A DNA stretch of 64,000 nucleotides from Acinetobacter sp. ANC 4805. Its GTDB lineage: Bacteria > Pseudomonadota > Gammaproteobacteria > Pseudomonadales > Moraxellaceae. Where the stretch lies: contig NZ_JAKZGD010000003.1 in the NCBI RefSeq assembly GCF_022549495.1, positions 310,001-374,000 of the forward strand. Direction: 5' to 3'. The notes under the pieces are model-generated. The model had not been told where the DNA came from, searched no databases, and was given only the letters and a program-made list of their open reading frames with translations. Position numbers and translations under genes: made by a program. Shown here piece after piece: positions 9,346-18,676 of this stretch; position 1 is the first letter of the stretch, and each line of letters begins with the position of its first letter.

Positions 9346-11769
9346 ATGTCTGAATCTACAAACTCACATATCATACTGAAAATATGGTGTTTTATTTTAG
9401 GCTTGGCTTTGTTGCTAACAGGTTTATTTTTTACTGTCGGTGGAGCAAAGCTGGTCACGCTAGGGGGATCATGGTATTTCGTGATCTCTGGCCTATTAAC
9501 ATTGGTGTCTGCACTTTATATTTTTAAGAAAAAGGTATTGGGTGTCTGGTTATTCAGTCTGGTTTTTGCAGGAACGGTGATTTGGGCATTGGTTGATGCT
9601 GGCTGGGAATTTTGGCCACTATTCTCAAGACTCATGTTTCCAGCAGGCTTGTTTGCAGCCTTGATGTTTAGCTTGCCATCAATTCGCCGTTATCAATATC
9701 AACCGACGGCTGCTTTACCGGCTTATGCTGTGGGTGGGTTAACTGTATTGGGTATGATCATTGGTTTCTATCAAATGTTTATTCCACACCCAACGGTTGC
9801 AGCTTCAGGTGAGCGTTTGCCATTGGTTCCAGTTAAAACAGACATGAAACAAACCAATTGGCAACATTATGGTCAAGATTCGGGAGGCAGTCGTTTTGCT
9901 GCATTAGACCAAATTACCCGTGATAATGTACATCAGTTGAAAGAGGTTTGGCGCTTCCGTACAGGTGATTTCACCACAGGTACGGGCAATGGTGCAGAAG
10001 ATCAAATGACCCCATTGCAAATCGGTAATAAGCTGTTCTTATGTACACCCCATAATAATATTTTAGCTTTAGAGGCAGACTCAGGTAAGCAACTTTGGAA
10101 AGCCGAAGTCAATTCTAAAGCTGATGCGTGGGAGCGTTGCCGTGGCGTTGCATACTTTGACTCAACTCAAGTATTGCAACAACCCACCTTAGTCGGCGCA
10201 ACTCCAGTCAAAGCTGTTGCAAATAACACCTCTTGTTTACGCCGTGTTTATACCAATACCCCTGATGGTCGTCTAATTGCAGTGAATGCGGATACGGGTG
10301 AGCGTTGTAAAGATTTTGGAGTAGATGGCACAGTTGATTTGCTGAAAGGTTTAGGTGAGGGAACTAAAGCTCCACGTTTTGAAGTAACTTCTGCACCAAC
10401 GGTAGCAGGTTCAGTGCTTGTGGTGGGTAGCCGTATTGCCGATAACTTCGCCGCAGATATGCCCGGTGGTGTGATTCGTGCATACGATGTCATTACAGGT
10501 GAATTACGTTGGGCATTTGATCCACGTAATCCTGATCCAAACTATGTACTTAAAGACGGTGAAACCTATAAGCGTAGTTCTGCGAATTCATGGGCAGCCA
10601 TGTCTTATGATCCGCAAATGAACACAGTCTTTTTACCGATGGGAAGTTCATCTGTCGATGTGTGGGGTGGTAATCGTCAACCACTTGATCACAAGTACAA
10701 TTCATCTGTTTTGGCTTTAGATGCGACCACAGGTAAAGAAAAGTGGGTGTATCAAACTGTTCATAATGATTTATGGGATTTCGATTTACCAATGCAACCG
10801 AGCTTGGTTAATTTCCCAATGCAGGATGGAACAAATAAGCCCGCGGTGGTGATTGGAACGAAATCAGGTCAATTCTTTGTATTGGATCGTTTGACGGGAC
10901 AACCACTGACAAAAGTGATGGAACAACCCGTAAAACCTGCCGATATCAAAGGTGAACAATACAGTCCGACACAACCTCGTTCGGTTGAAATGCCGCAAAT
11001 TGGCAACCAAACATTGACTGAATCGGATATGTGGGGTGCAACGCCATTTGATCAATTGATGTGTCGTATCAACTTCAAATCAATGCGTTACGAAGGTTTA
11101 TTTACTGCACCAGGTAAAGATGTTTCACTCAGCTTCCCTGGCTCTTTAGGTGGGATGAACTGGGGCAGCATTGCGTTTGATCCGAGTCATCAATACATGT
11201 TTGTCAATGATATGCGTTTGGGCTTATGGATTAAATTGGTTGAGCAAACACCAGAAGATCTTGCGCGAGAAGCAAATGGCGGTGAAAAGGTGAATACGGG
11301 TATGGGGGCTGTGCCAATGAAAGGTACGCCATATAAAGTGGACAAGAATCGTTTCTGGTCGAAATTGAATATCCCATGTCAAAAACCGCCTTATGGTACG
11401 ATGACCGCAATTGATATGAAAACACGTCAAATTGCATGGCAAGTGCCAATGGGAACAGTAGAAGATACTGGCCCACTGGGAATCAAAATGGGATTGAAAG
11501 CACCGATTGGTATGCCTACGATTGGTGGACCAATGGCGACGCAAGGCGGTTTAGTCTTCTTTGCAGCAACACAAGACTATTATTTACGTGCATTAGATTC
11601 TTCAACGGGTAAAGAGTTATGGAAATCACGTTTACCTGTTGGTAGTCAAGCAACACCGATCAGTTATGTTTCTCCAAAAACGGGCAAACAGTATGTGATG
11701 ATTACGGCGGGTGGTGCTCGTCAATCACCTGATCATGGTGACTACGTGATTGCATATAGTTTGAATTGA
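9346..11769 (+). CDS. quiA: quinate/shikimate dehydrogenase, PQQ-dependent, membrane-bound
   Basis: 807 residues. QuiA oxidises quinate to 3-dehydroquinate and shikimate to 3-dehydroshikimate at the periplasmic face and passes electrons to ubiquinone. About 145 N-terminal residues form five predicted membrane helices, as in glucose dehydrogenase Gcd. The rest is an eight-bladed PQQ propeller with W-docking repeats such as ALEADSGKQLWK, AYDVITGELRWAF, ALDATTGKEKWVY and ALDSSTGKELWK. VHNDLWDFDLP is a family PQQ-site segment. It is the last gene of the operon, followed by a strong hairpin. Confidence 0.96.
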   Translation: MSESTNSHIILKIWCFILGLALLLTGLFFTVGGAKLVTLGGSWYFVISGLLTLVSALYIFKKKVLGVWLFSLVFAGTVIWALVDAGWEFWPLFSRLMFPAGLFAALMFSLPSIRRYQYQPTAALPAYAVGGLTVLGMIIGFYQMFIPHPTVAASGERLPLVPVKTDMKQTNWQHYGQDSGGSRFAALDQITRDNVHQLKEVWRFRTGDFTTGTGNGAEDQMTPLQIGNKLFLCTPHNNILALEADSGKQLWKAEVNSKADAWERCRGVAYFDSTQVLQQPTLVGATPVKAVANNTSCLRRVYTNTPDGRLIAVNADTGERCKDFGVDGTVDLLKGLGEGTKAPRFEVTSAPTVAGSVLVVGSRIADNFAADMPGGVIRAYDVITGELRWAFDPRNPDPNYVLKDGETYKRSSANSWAAMSYDPQMNTVFLPMGSSSVDVWGGNRQPLDHKYNSSVLALDATTGKEKWVYQTVHNDLWDFDLPMQPSLVNFPMQDGTNKPAVVIGTKSGQFFVLDRLTGQPLTKVMEQPVKPADIKGEQYSPTQPRSVEMPQIGNQTLTESDMWGATPFDQLMCRINFKSMRYEGLFTAPGKDVSLSFPGSLGGMNWGSIAFDPSHQYMFVNDMRLGLWIKLVEQTPEDLAREANGGEKVNTGMGAVPMKGTPYKVDKNRFWSKLNIPCQKPPYGTMTAIDMKTRQIAWQVPMGTVEDTGPLGIKMGLKAPIGMPTIGGPMATQGGLVFFAATQDYYLRALDSSTGKELWKSRLPVGSQATPISYVSPKTGKQYVMITAGGARQSPDHGDYVIAYSLN

Positions 11770-11791
11770 GTCATTTGACTGTTTTTATAAA

Positions 11792-11824
11792 CAAACCTGC
11801 GATTATTTATTGATCGCAGGTTTG
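11792..11824. terminator. bidirectional intrinsic terminator after quiA
   Basis: A perfect 12-bp stem (CAAACCTGCGAT with ATCGCAGGTTTG) closes a 9-base loop between the quiA stop and the convergent SDR gene. T-rich tracts flank both sides (TTTTTATAAA on the left, TTTGCTTTAA on the right), so it can stop transcription from both directions. It marks the end of the long pca-qui transcription unit. Confidence 0.85.
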
Positions 11825-11866
11825 CTTTAAGCATTTATAGCAGTTGAATGTTTAAAAATGCGAGTG

Positions 11867-12694
11867 TTAATCCAAAAAGAAATCTTTCTGTAGATTGGTA
11901 TTTCCAGCGACACAGGCATATTGAGAAAAGTCAGTGATACCAATACGAGACAACGCTTGTTCATCGGTCAGGCTTTGTCCTGTAAGTTCACCTCTAGCCG
12001 TGCTGTAAATCGCAAAAGCGGCATCAGCCATGATCTCTGGTTTACGACTTACATGTAAGGTATTTTCTTCGCCTAGATTCTTAGACACGGCTGCGGTTGC
12101 GATATAAGTTTCAGGCCAAAGGGTATTACATGAAATACCATATTGGCGAAATTCTTCCGCCATGCCCAAAGTCAAAATCGTCATACCGTATTTAGATAAA
12201 GCATAAGGTGAAAGCATCCCGAGCCATTTCGGTGACATATTTACAGGTGGCGATAAACTCAAAATATGCGGATTTTCAGATTGCTTTAAAAAGGGCAATG
12301 CAGCTTGGGCACAAATGAAAGTGGCACGATGGTTAATGGTTTGGATCAGGTCATATTGTTTTAACGAGGTGGATTCCACACCCATCAGTGCAATTGCACC
12401 TGCGTTATTAATCAACACATCAATTCCACCAAAGGCTTTGGCGGCTTGCTGAATAGCTGTATGGATTTGCTGCTCATCTCTAACATCAAGTAATAGTGGC
12501 AATGCTTTGCCGCCAGCAGCTTCAATTTCTTCAGCCACACTATAAATTGTACCTGTTAATTTAGTTGTCTCGACTTCGGTTTTTGCTGCAATCACGACAT
12601 TAGCACCTGCCTGAGCTGCTTTTAACGCAATCGCTCTGCCAATACCTCGACTGCCGCCAGTGATAAAAACAGTTCTTCCTTGCATATTATTCAT
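11867..12694 (-). CDS. short-chain dehydrogenase/reductase (HSDL2-like)
   Basis: 275 residues. Classical SDR features are GGSRGIGRAIALKAA near residue 12 for NAD(P) binding, NNAGAI near residue 100, and PYALSKYG carrying the Y-x-x-x-K catalytic pair near residue 175. The preceding LSLSPPVNMSP matches the longer SDRs annotated as hydroxysteroid dehydrogenase-like. It is downstream of an enoyl-CoA hydratase-like gene on the same strand with a 37-base gap, so the two are probably co-transcribed. The substrate is unknown; acyl-CoA or lipid metabolism is suggested by the partner. Confidence 0.85.
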   Translation of the reverse strand: MNNMQGRTVFITGGSRGIGRAIALKAAQAGANVVIAAKTEVETTKLTGTIYSVAEEIEAAGGKALPLLLDVRDEQQIHTAIQQAAKAFGGIDVLINNAGAIALMGVESTSLKQYDLIQTINHRATFICAQAALPFLKQSENPHILSLSPPVNMSPKWLGMLSPYALSKYGMTILTLGMAEEFRQYGISCNTLWPETYIATAAVSKNLGEENTLHVSRKPEIMADAAFAIYSTARGELTGQSLTDEQALSRIGITDFSQYACVAGNTNLQKDFFLD

Positions 12695-12731
12695 TGAGAT
12701 GTCCTAGATTTGAGTTGTTGTAAAAGGTGAA

Positions 12732-13448
12732 CTAGATCATGAAAGGGTGTGCAAATTTTTCAGGATCATATAGTTGGCGTTGCTTGGCAATCTCTACAAT
12801 TCGATGGCGGAGCTGACGTTTGATCACGGCATAGGTGAGGCGGTGCTTTTGTGCCATATCTTCTGCAAATTTGAACACTTCATGACTTAATGATTCAATT
12901 GGTTCAATTTGGTGAACGACTTGGGATTGTAGACATTGAGTGCCTGTCATGGTTTTGCCTGTCAAAGACATTTCCCAAATTGCATGTTGATTGGGAAGTA
13001 GTTGTACAATTTCAGCAATGGTATCTGTAAAAGGAATGCCTAGATGGACTTCTGGAAAGCAAAAACGTCCTCGATCTGATCGCATAAATCTGAAGTCACA
13101 AGCAGACGCAAGAATTGCACCACCTGCATAAGCATTACCACCTATTTCAGCAACTACAGGTAAGTTGAGTAGTGCTAAACGGAGCAACATATTTTCAAGT
13201 TGCAGGGTAAAGGCTTTTTTATCTTCCAACGATTGTTGCATTAACCAAGCAAGGTCTAAGCCATTACAGAAGGTTTTAGGATGCTCACTTCGAATAATTA
13301 AACAGGCATTATTTTTATCACTTTCAATTTCATCAAAAATAGCAAAATATTCTTCTAATACCGCTTTATTTAAAGCATTTTCCTGATTGCCATTCGTCAA
13401 ACTCAGCACATAGGTCGATTGCTGTTTATCGAGTGTCATGGTTGCCAT
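12732..13448 (-). CDS. enoyl-CoA hydratase/isomerase family protein
   Basis: 238 residues with the crotonase fold. TFCNGLDLAWLMQQS matches the first CoA-oxyanion segment, and GGNAYAGGAILASACDFRFM matches the core G-x-A-x-G-G-g segment near residue 105. The usual catalytic glutamates of enoyl-CoA hydratase 1 are not obvious, apart from the E in FCFPEVHLGIPF, so it may be an isomerase (ECI/PaaG-like) or another crotonase. It is the first gene of a two-gene unit with the SDR and is divergent from the AraC regulator at 13567. Confidence 0.85.
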   Translation of the reverse strand: MATMTLDKQQSTYVLSLTNGNQENALNKAVLEEYFAIFDEIESDKNNACLIIRSEHPKTFCNGLDLAWLMQQSLEDKKAFTLQLENMLLRLALLNLPVVAEIGGNAYAGGAILASACDFRFMRSDRGRFCFPEVHLGIPFTDTIAEIVQLLPNQHAIWEMSLTGKTMTGTQCLQSQVVHQIEPIESLSHEVFKFAEDMAQKHRLTYAVIKRQLRHRIVEIAKQRQLYDPEKFAHPFMI

Positions 13449-13566
13449 TTCAGCAATTCCTCATTGTTTTAGTCATCAATCTTGAGGTTATTATTTCGAA
13501 GAAAATGCTCGCTCAACAGGGGAGACTATGCCATATTAATGATCATTTTAGGACATAGGATGTGTC

Positions 13567-14631
13567 ATGCGAGATCCTTTTGGATTGTTTCAAGAAACCA
13601 TTTCTGTTTCTTATGCCCATGTATTATTAGAAATCGTCTATGAATATGGTATTGATGCACACGTCGTTTTGCATGGAACAGGTCTGATCTTGACTGACAT
13701 GAAACAAGCCGATGCCAAGATGAGTGCGCATCAATGGTCAAAATTGGTGGTAAATGCGTTACGATTGACGAGGAATCCGCGTCTCGGGATTGAATATGGG
13801 TTTAGGTTACGTCCCACTTCGCATGGGGCTTTAGGGTTTGCATTTCTGAGTTGTGCGGATGTTGAAACCGCGTTAAGTCTTTGTCAGCAGTATTTTTGTA
13901 CCCGAATCCAAAATTTTACCCCTGAATGGCATATTGATGAAACGTTTATCTATGTTTATCTAGATGATGTTCACCCAGTGAAATTAGGTGATGCAGAACA
14001 ATCTGATCAGTTAAGGCATTTTCTGATCGAGAGTTTATTATTTGGAGCAATTCATTTTCTCACTTTATTTTCTGAGAAAATTGCAGAAAGTTGTGAGGTG
14101 TTTGTGGATTGGGCAGATGCTCAGAATTATGAAAAAATTGATTTATCCCAGATAAAGATTCATTTTAATCAACCACGTAATGGTTTTCGATTTTCTAAAA
14201 AATATTTACATTGTAAGAATTCGAATGCAGATCAAGTCGCGTTCCAGCAGGCTATTTTGTATTGTGAAAATGACAAGCTTAAACTCGTAAAAGAAAGTAC
14301 ACGGGACTTACAAAAAAGTATTCGTTCCGAGTTGTTATATCATTCTAGTCACGGTTATCCCTCACTTCCATTGATTGCGCAACGTTTAAATATGTCAGAA
14401 CGAACTATTAAGCGGCATTTGCAAGCACAGGGTACTACGTTTTTGCAAATCTTGGCTGAGGTTCGTTTTAATCAAGCCAAGAAATTACTGCAACAACAGC
14501 AATATAGTATTCAGGATATTGCTAGCTTGGTGGGGTATGAAGAAGCCACCAATTTTATTCGTGCCTTTAAAAAGACGTTTGGGGAAACACCGAGTCAGTA
14601 TCGCAAGAATAATCTATCCAAGCTGAATTAA
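13567..14631 (+). CDS. AraC-family transcriptional regulator (OruR/ArgR-like)
   Basis: 354 residues. The N-terminal ~200 residues match the arabinose-binding-like domain of large AraC regulators (GLILTDMKQADAKMSAHQWSKLVVNAL... GALGFAFLSCADVETALSLCQQYF). The C-terminal ~100 residues are the double helix-turn-helix: LIAQRLNMSERTIKRHLQAQGTTF, then IQDIASLVGYEEATNFIRAFKKTFGETPSQYR. It is divergent from the enoyl-CoA hydratase/SDR pair across 118 bases, so it probably controls that pair. Its stop overlaps the convergent MocR stop by four bases. Confidence 0.9.
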   Translation: MRDPFGLFQETISVSYAHVLLEIVYEYGIDAHVVLHGTGLILTDMKQADAKMSAHQWSKLVVNALRLTRNPRLGIEYGFRLRPTSHGALGFAFLSCADVETALSLCQQYFCTRIQNFTPEWHIDETFIYVYLDDVHPVKLGDAEQSDQLRHFLIESLLFGAIHFLTLFSEKIAESCEVFVDWADAQNYEKIDLSQIKIHFNQPRNGFRFSKKYLHCKNSNADQVAFQQAILYCENDKLKLVKESTRDLQKSIRSELLYHSSHGYPSLPLIAQRLNMSERTIKRHLQAQGTTFLQILAEVRFNQAKKLLQQQQYSIQDIASLVGYEEATNFIRAFKKTFGETPSQYRKNNLSKLN

Positions 14632-16040
14632 TTTGGTATTTGATGTTGAATCGTCGTGATGAATAACTCTAGCGAATGCTGAATCTGTTCTGTCCATTCA
14701 AAAGAGCAATTCATACGAATAAAATGTTGATGTGAGGGCAACACATTAAACAAGGGACTTGGCGCAACGCCCACCTGTTGTTGAATCAGCTGTTCATAGA
14801 CTTGCATACTGCTGACTTTGTCTGGAAGTTGAATCCATAGAAAATAACCGCTTGGATAATTATACACCTTACAGTCTTGCGGTAGGTGTTGTTTGAGATA
14901 TTGAAAGAATTGCTTTTTATTCTTTTCTAAGGCGCGCCGTAGAGTTCTTAAATGCTTTTCATAATGATGATGGGAAAGAAACTCCACCAATGCATTTTGG
15001 ATCAAGGCATTGGCAGAGATAGTACTCATCAATTGTAAATGTTGAATATGTTCAGAGAATTTACCAGCATAGACCCAGCCCATACGGAAACTCGAGCCTA
15101 AGGTTTTAGAAAAAGAAGAGCAGTGCAAGACCAAATTTTGTTGGTCAAAATACTTCATTGGCAATGGTTTTTGGCTGCCATAAAACATTTCTTCATAAAC
15201 ATCATCTTCGATTAAATGAATTTGGTGTTCATGCAACAATTTAGCGATTTTATATTTGATGTCATCGCTGACAGTAAAGCCAATTGGGTTATGTGCATTC
15301 AGCATAAACCAACAGACTTTAATTGGATAATTTTTGATGACTTGTTCAAAAGCCTCGATATCAAAGCCATGCTGTGGATGTTCTGGGATGGTGATAACTT
15401 TTAAACCTAAACGTTCAGCAGCCTGCCAAGCGCCATAAAAAATCGTTTGCTGCAATAAAATATAATCGCCGGGTTGGGTAATGGCTTGTAGTGAAAGATT
15501 TAATGCTTCTAGCCCACCTGATGTAATGACAATGTCATCCGCATCGGTTGGAATGCCTTGCATACAATAGCGTTGCGCAATCAGTTTTCTTAACGCTAAA
15601 TTGCCAGGAGGTAAATTTGAAGTTTGGTCATAACTATGTCGATTGCGAGAAAGTTGTCCCATGATTTGAATCAGTTTTGGGGGATACAGTAACTGACTGT
15701 CTGGAAAGGCAGAACCTAATGGGCTGACTTTGGAAGATTGAATCGACTTGAGATATTTAAAAACGAGTGAGTTAATTTCAATTTTCGGATTTAAAGACAC
15801 CACTGAATAGGCTTGCGGAATCTGAATATGATTTTGCTCAGCCACAAAATAGCCTGACTTTTCTTTTGAATAAATCAGCCCTTGTGCTTCCAGTTCTTGG
15901 TAAGCATTCATCACGGTAATCAGACTGAAACCTGATCGTTGTACTTGCTCACGTAAAGAGGGTAACTTGGTGTGTGGCTGCCAAGAACCATTTTCAATAA
16001 GAAGTTTCAAGTTATGTGCTAATTGTTCTGATTTATACAT
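14628..16040 (-). CDS. MocR-type regulator (GntR helix-turn-helix plus aminotransferase domain)
   Basis: 470 residues. Residues 1-70 are a GntR winged helix (LPSLREQVQRSGFSLITVMNAYQELEAQGLIYSKEKSGYFV). The remainder is a fold type I aminotransferase domain with a PLP lysine in SSFSKTLGSSFRMGW and VITSGGLEALNLSLQA. MocR proteins such as PdxR and GabR sense PLP or amino compounds. It lies downstream of the cio oxidase genes on the same strand, separated by an inverted repeat at 16064-16093, so it may be read from the same transcript or from its own promoter. The target is unknown. Confidence 0.9.
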   Translation of the reverse strand: MYKSEQLAHNLKLLIENGSWQPHTKLPSLREQVQRSGFSLITVMNAYQELEAQGLIYSKEKSGYFVAEQNHIQIPQAYSVVSLNPKIEINSLVFKYLKSIQSSKVSPLGSAFPDSQLLYPPKLIQIMGQLSRNRHSYDQTSNLPPGNLALRKLIAQRYCMQGIPTDADDIVITSGGLEALNLSLQAITQPGDYILLQQTIFYGAWQAAERLGLKVITIPEHPQHGFDIEAFEQVIKNYPIKVCWFMLNAHNPIGFTVSDDIKYKIAKLLHEHQIHLIEDDVYEEMFYGSQKPLPMKYFDQQNLVLHCSSFSKTLGSSFRMGWVYAGKFSEHIQHLQLMSTISANALIQNALVEFLSHHHYEKHLRTLRRALEKNKKQFFQYLKQHLPQDCKVYNYPSGYFLWIQLPDKVSSMQVYEQLIQQQVGVAPSPLFNVLPSHQHFIRMNCSFEWTEQIQHSLELFITTIQHQIPN

Positions 16041-16063
16041 AAAATAAAGTAAATCCGTATTGA

Positions 16064-16093
16064 TGGAATAGCCCTCATCTAAAAGCTATTCCA
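16064..16093. promoter_or_regulatory. 9-bp inverted repeat upstream of the mocR gene
   Basis: TGGAATAGC and GCTATTCCA are perfect inverted arms around a 12-base spacer, lying 24-53 bases upstream of the MocR start and just after the stop of the small oxidase subunit. There is no U-tract in the direction of transcription, so a simple terminator is unlikely. An operator for autoregulation, or an attenuating hairpin between the oxidase genes and mocR, are the two options I see. Confidence 0.4.
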
Positions 16094-16101
16094 CCCATTT
16101 T

Positions 16102-16224
16102 TTAATAGGCAAACATCAAGAGTAATCTAAATAGACCTACAATGATGGCGAGTGCAAAAAAACCAACCAACCATAAGATTATAAACCATTGGGTTTGATT
16201 TAAATGCAGCGATTTTATTTTCAT
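16102..16224 (-). CDS. small third subunit of the cyanide-insensitive oxidase (DUF2474-like)
   Basis: A 40-residue ORF, ATG at 16224 to TAA at 16102, starting 10 bases after the cioB stop. The protein begins MKIKSLHLNQTQWFIILWLV and continues as one hydrophobic helix to ...LFRLLLMFAY. A short polar N-terminus, a Q-W pair and a single membrane helix are the look of the DUF2474 proteins encoded after cioAB, which parallel CydX in bd oxidases. GAGCT lies before the ATG. It is missed by ORF callers with a length cutoff. Function in assembly or haem stability is inferred from CydX. Confidence 0.8.
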   Translation of the reverse strand: MKIKSLHLNQTQWFIILWLVGFFALAIIVGLFRLLLMFAY

Positions 16225-16233
16225 GTCAAGCTC

Positions 16234-17238
16234 CTAGTGATAACCTGCATCACCAATACGCACCTTATCTCTAAACACCCAATATGAGAGGATGGTGTAG
16301 GCAATAATCACAGGAATTAAAATCACAGCACCAATAAGGGCAAACTTTTGACTTGAGTAGGGTGCTGCCGCTTCCCAAATCGTAACTGATGGTGGAATAA
16401 TATTTGGCCAAAGGCTGATCACAAAACCTGTAAAGGCTAAAAACACCAAAGCTAAAGTATAGATAAAGGGTTTAAAGTCCTGACGTTGTTTACAAGCTTT
16501 TAAAATCAGGAATGTAAATAGCAGTATTAAGATGGGCACAGGGCTAAAGTACAGCAGATTTGGCAAAGCAAACCAACGTGCTGCAATTTCAGGATGAGTG
16601 AGCGGCGTGTATAAACTGACACCCGCAAAGACCACAAATAAAACAATGATCAATTTAGGCATCAGCCCATACATTTGATCTTGTAGTTCATGGTCTGTTT
16701 TCATAATCAACCAACCACATCCCAGTGCTGCGTACATGGCAACGACACCTAAACCTGTAAAAAGTGCGAAAGGCGTGAGCCAGTCCAAGCCTGAACCGGA
16801 GAAAATACCATGAGTGGTTTGGATACCCTGAATATAAGCACCTAAAATCACGCCTTGCAGGAAGCTAGACAGAATTGAGCCCCAGATAAAGGCTTGATCC
16901 CATAGGTATTTGGTACGATTCGCCTTAAAACGAAATTCAAAGGCAACCCCACGGAAAATCAATGCAGTCACCATCAGGATAATCGGCATATATAGCGCAG
17001 ACAGTACGGTTGAATAGACCAATGGAAAGGCTGCAAATAACCCTGCGCCGCCGAGTACCATCCATGTTTCATTGCCATCCCACACGGGTGCCACGGTATT
17101 CATCATCACATCACGTTCTTCTCGGCTTTTGATGAAGGGGAACAAAATCCCGATCCCGAGATCAAAGCCATCCAGAATGACATAGATCAATACACCAAGA
17201 CCGATAATGCCGACCCAAATCAGAGATAAATCAATCAT
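16234..17238 (-). CDS. cioB: cyanide-insensitive (bd-type) quinol oxidase subunit II
   Basis: 334 residues with eight to nine membrane helices, the CydB/CioB family. It is the structural partner of CioA in the haem-copper-free quinol oxidase of the inner membrane. Family segments visible are YVILDGFDLGIGILFPF, NTVAPVWDGNETWMVLGGAGLFAAFP and GVAFEFRFK. The frame opens upstream of 17238, but AAGGAGAACCACA immediately before the ATG at 17238 (MIDLSLIWVG) decides the start, giving an eight-base overlap with the end of cioA. The gene is followed by the 40-residue subunit. Confidence 0.93.
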   Translation of the reverse strand: MIDLSLIWVGIIGLGVLIYVILDGFDLGIGILFPFIKSREERDVMMNTVAPVWDGNETWMVLGGAGLFAAFPLVYSTVLSALYMPIILMVTALIFRGVAFEFRFKANRTKYLWDQAFIWGSILSSFLQGVILGAYIQGIQTTHGIFSGSGLDWLTPFALFTGLGVVAMYAALGCGWLIMKTDHELQDQMYGLMPKLIIVLFVVFAGVSLYTPLTHPEIAARWFALPNLLYFSPVPILILLFTFLILKACKQRQDFKPFIYTLALVFLAFTGFVISLWPNIIPPSVTIWEAAAPYSSQKFALIGAVILIPVIIAYTILSYWVFRDKVRIGDAGYH

Positions 17239-18676
17239 TGTGGTTCTCCTTGTTTGAGGCCAATTGATCAATGCTTTCATCGACTGCACTTAAAGGACGC
17301 ATCGGGGTTTTGAAATGCCCATGACCTGCGGGTTCTAGATCAATCGCTTCGATAAATTCAGGACCTTTTTTCAATAGCTTCAACATATAGTAAATGCCGC
17401 TACCAAACACGATGGTATAGACCAGTACGAAGATAATTAAGCTGATTCCGACCTGATCGGCGCTCACTGTATGCGACAAACCATCTTTGGTGCGCATCAC
17501 CCCATAAATTACCCAAGGTTGACGGCCAACTTCAGTTGTCACCCATCCCGCCAGTAAGGCGATATAACCTGTAGGTCCCATGACAAAAGCGAATTTATGA
17601 AACCAAGATGAACCATAAAGCTTGCCTTTTTTACGCAGCCATAAAGCAAAGAAAGAGAGCAACACCATTAACATGCCAAGCCCAACCATGACACGGAAAC
17701 TCCAAAACACAATAGTGGCATTTGGGCGGTCTTCAGGCGCAAAGTCTTTTAAACCTGTGACTTTGCCATTCAGTGAATGAGTCAGAATCAAACTGCCAAG
17801 ATGAGGAATTCCGACTTCATAGAGATTTTCTTCTTTATCCATGTTCGGAATGGCGAACAGCAGGAGTGGCATTGCTTCATTTTGATTGGTTTCCCAGTGA
17901 CCTTCGATCGCTGCTAATTTTGCAGGTTGATGTTTTAAGGTATTCAAACCGTGATGATCGCCAATTACCACTTGCAAACACGAGGTGACTAGTACCATCC
18001 AAAGTCCCATTGAAAATGATTTTTTGATCAGTTCATCACGGCGACCTTGAATCAGATGCCATGCCGCAGTACCAACCACCAATAAAGATGAGACTAAAAA
18101 TGCGGCAACTGCCATATGTGCAAAGCGATAAGGGAAGGAGGGATTAAACACGATCGCCCACCAATCGGTTGGGATGATAATGCCATTTTCTATGCTAAAG
18201 CCTTGCGGTGTTTGCATCCAACTGTTGGAGGATAGAATCCAGAACATGGAAATACAGGTGCCGATTGCAACCATGAGGGTAGCAGAAAAATGCGCTTTGG
18301 GGCTGACCCGTCCCCAACCAAAGAGCATGATGCCGAGGAAACCTGCTTCTAAAAAGAATGCACTTAAAACTTCATAGGTGAGTAATGGGCCTGTAACACT
18401 TCCTGCAACGCGGGAAAATTCGCTCCAGTTCGTACCAAACTGGTAACTCATCACCACGCCAGACACGACACCCATTCCAAAGGCAACCGCAAAGATTTTG
18501 ATCCAGAATTTGAACAGATCTTTATAAATGGGATTTTGAGAACGCAGCCATTTCCATTCTAGCAGAGCGAGGAAACAGGCTAAGCCGATTGAGGTAGCGG
18601 GAAAGATAATGTGAAATGAAACAGTAAATGCAAACTGTATTCGAGCTAATTCTAAAGCAGTGAGACCAAGATCCAT
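17231..18676 (-). CDS. cioA: cyanide-insensitive (bd-type) quinol oxidase subunit I
   Basis: 481 residues. It carries the haems and the quinol site of a bd-type oxidase that reduces O2 to water. The N-terminus LTALELARIQFAFTVSFHIIFPATSIGLA and GSVTGPLLTYEVLSAFFLEAGFLGIMLFGW match the CIO branch. The histidine at about 22 and that in FAHMAVAAF are the likely haem b595 and b558 ligands. GWVTTEVGRQPWV holds the conserved GRQPW. The Q-loop is short, another CIO trait. AGGAGAGGATAT precedes the ATG at 18676; nine extra upstream codons are unlikely to be used. Confidence 0.93.
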   Translation of the reverse strand: MDLGLTALELARIQFAFTVSFHIIFPATSIGLACFLALLEWKWLRSQNPIYKDLFKFWIKIFAVAFGMGVVSGVVMSYQFGTNWSEFSRVAGSVTGPLLTYEVLSAFFLEAGFLGIMLFGWGRVSPKAHFSATLMVAIGTCISMFWILSSNSWMQTPQGFSIENGIIIPTDWWAIVFNPSFPYRFAHMAVAAFLVSSLLVVGTAAWHLIQGRRDELIKKSFSMGLWMVLVTSCLQVVIGDHHGLNTLKHQPAKLAAIEGHWETNQNEAMPLLLFAIPNMDKEENLYEVGIPHLGSLILTHSLNGKVTGLKDFAPEDRPNATIVFWSFRVMVGLGMLMVLLSFFALWLRKKGKLYGSSWFHKFAFVMGPTGYIALLAGWVTTEVGRQPWVIYGVMRTKDGLSHTVSADQVGISLIIFVLVYTIVFGSGIYYMLKLLKKGPEFIEAIDLEPAGHGHFKTPMRPLSAVDESIDQLASNKENHND

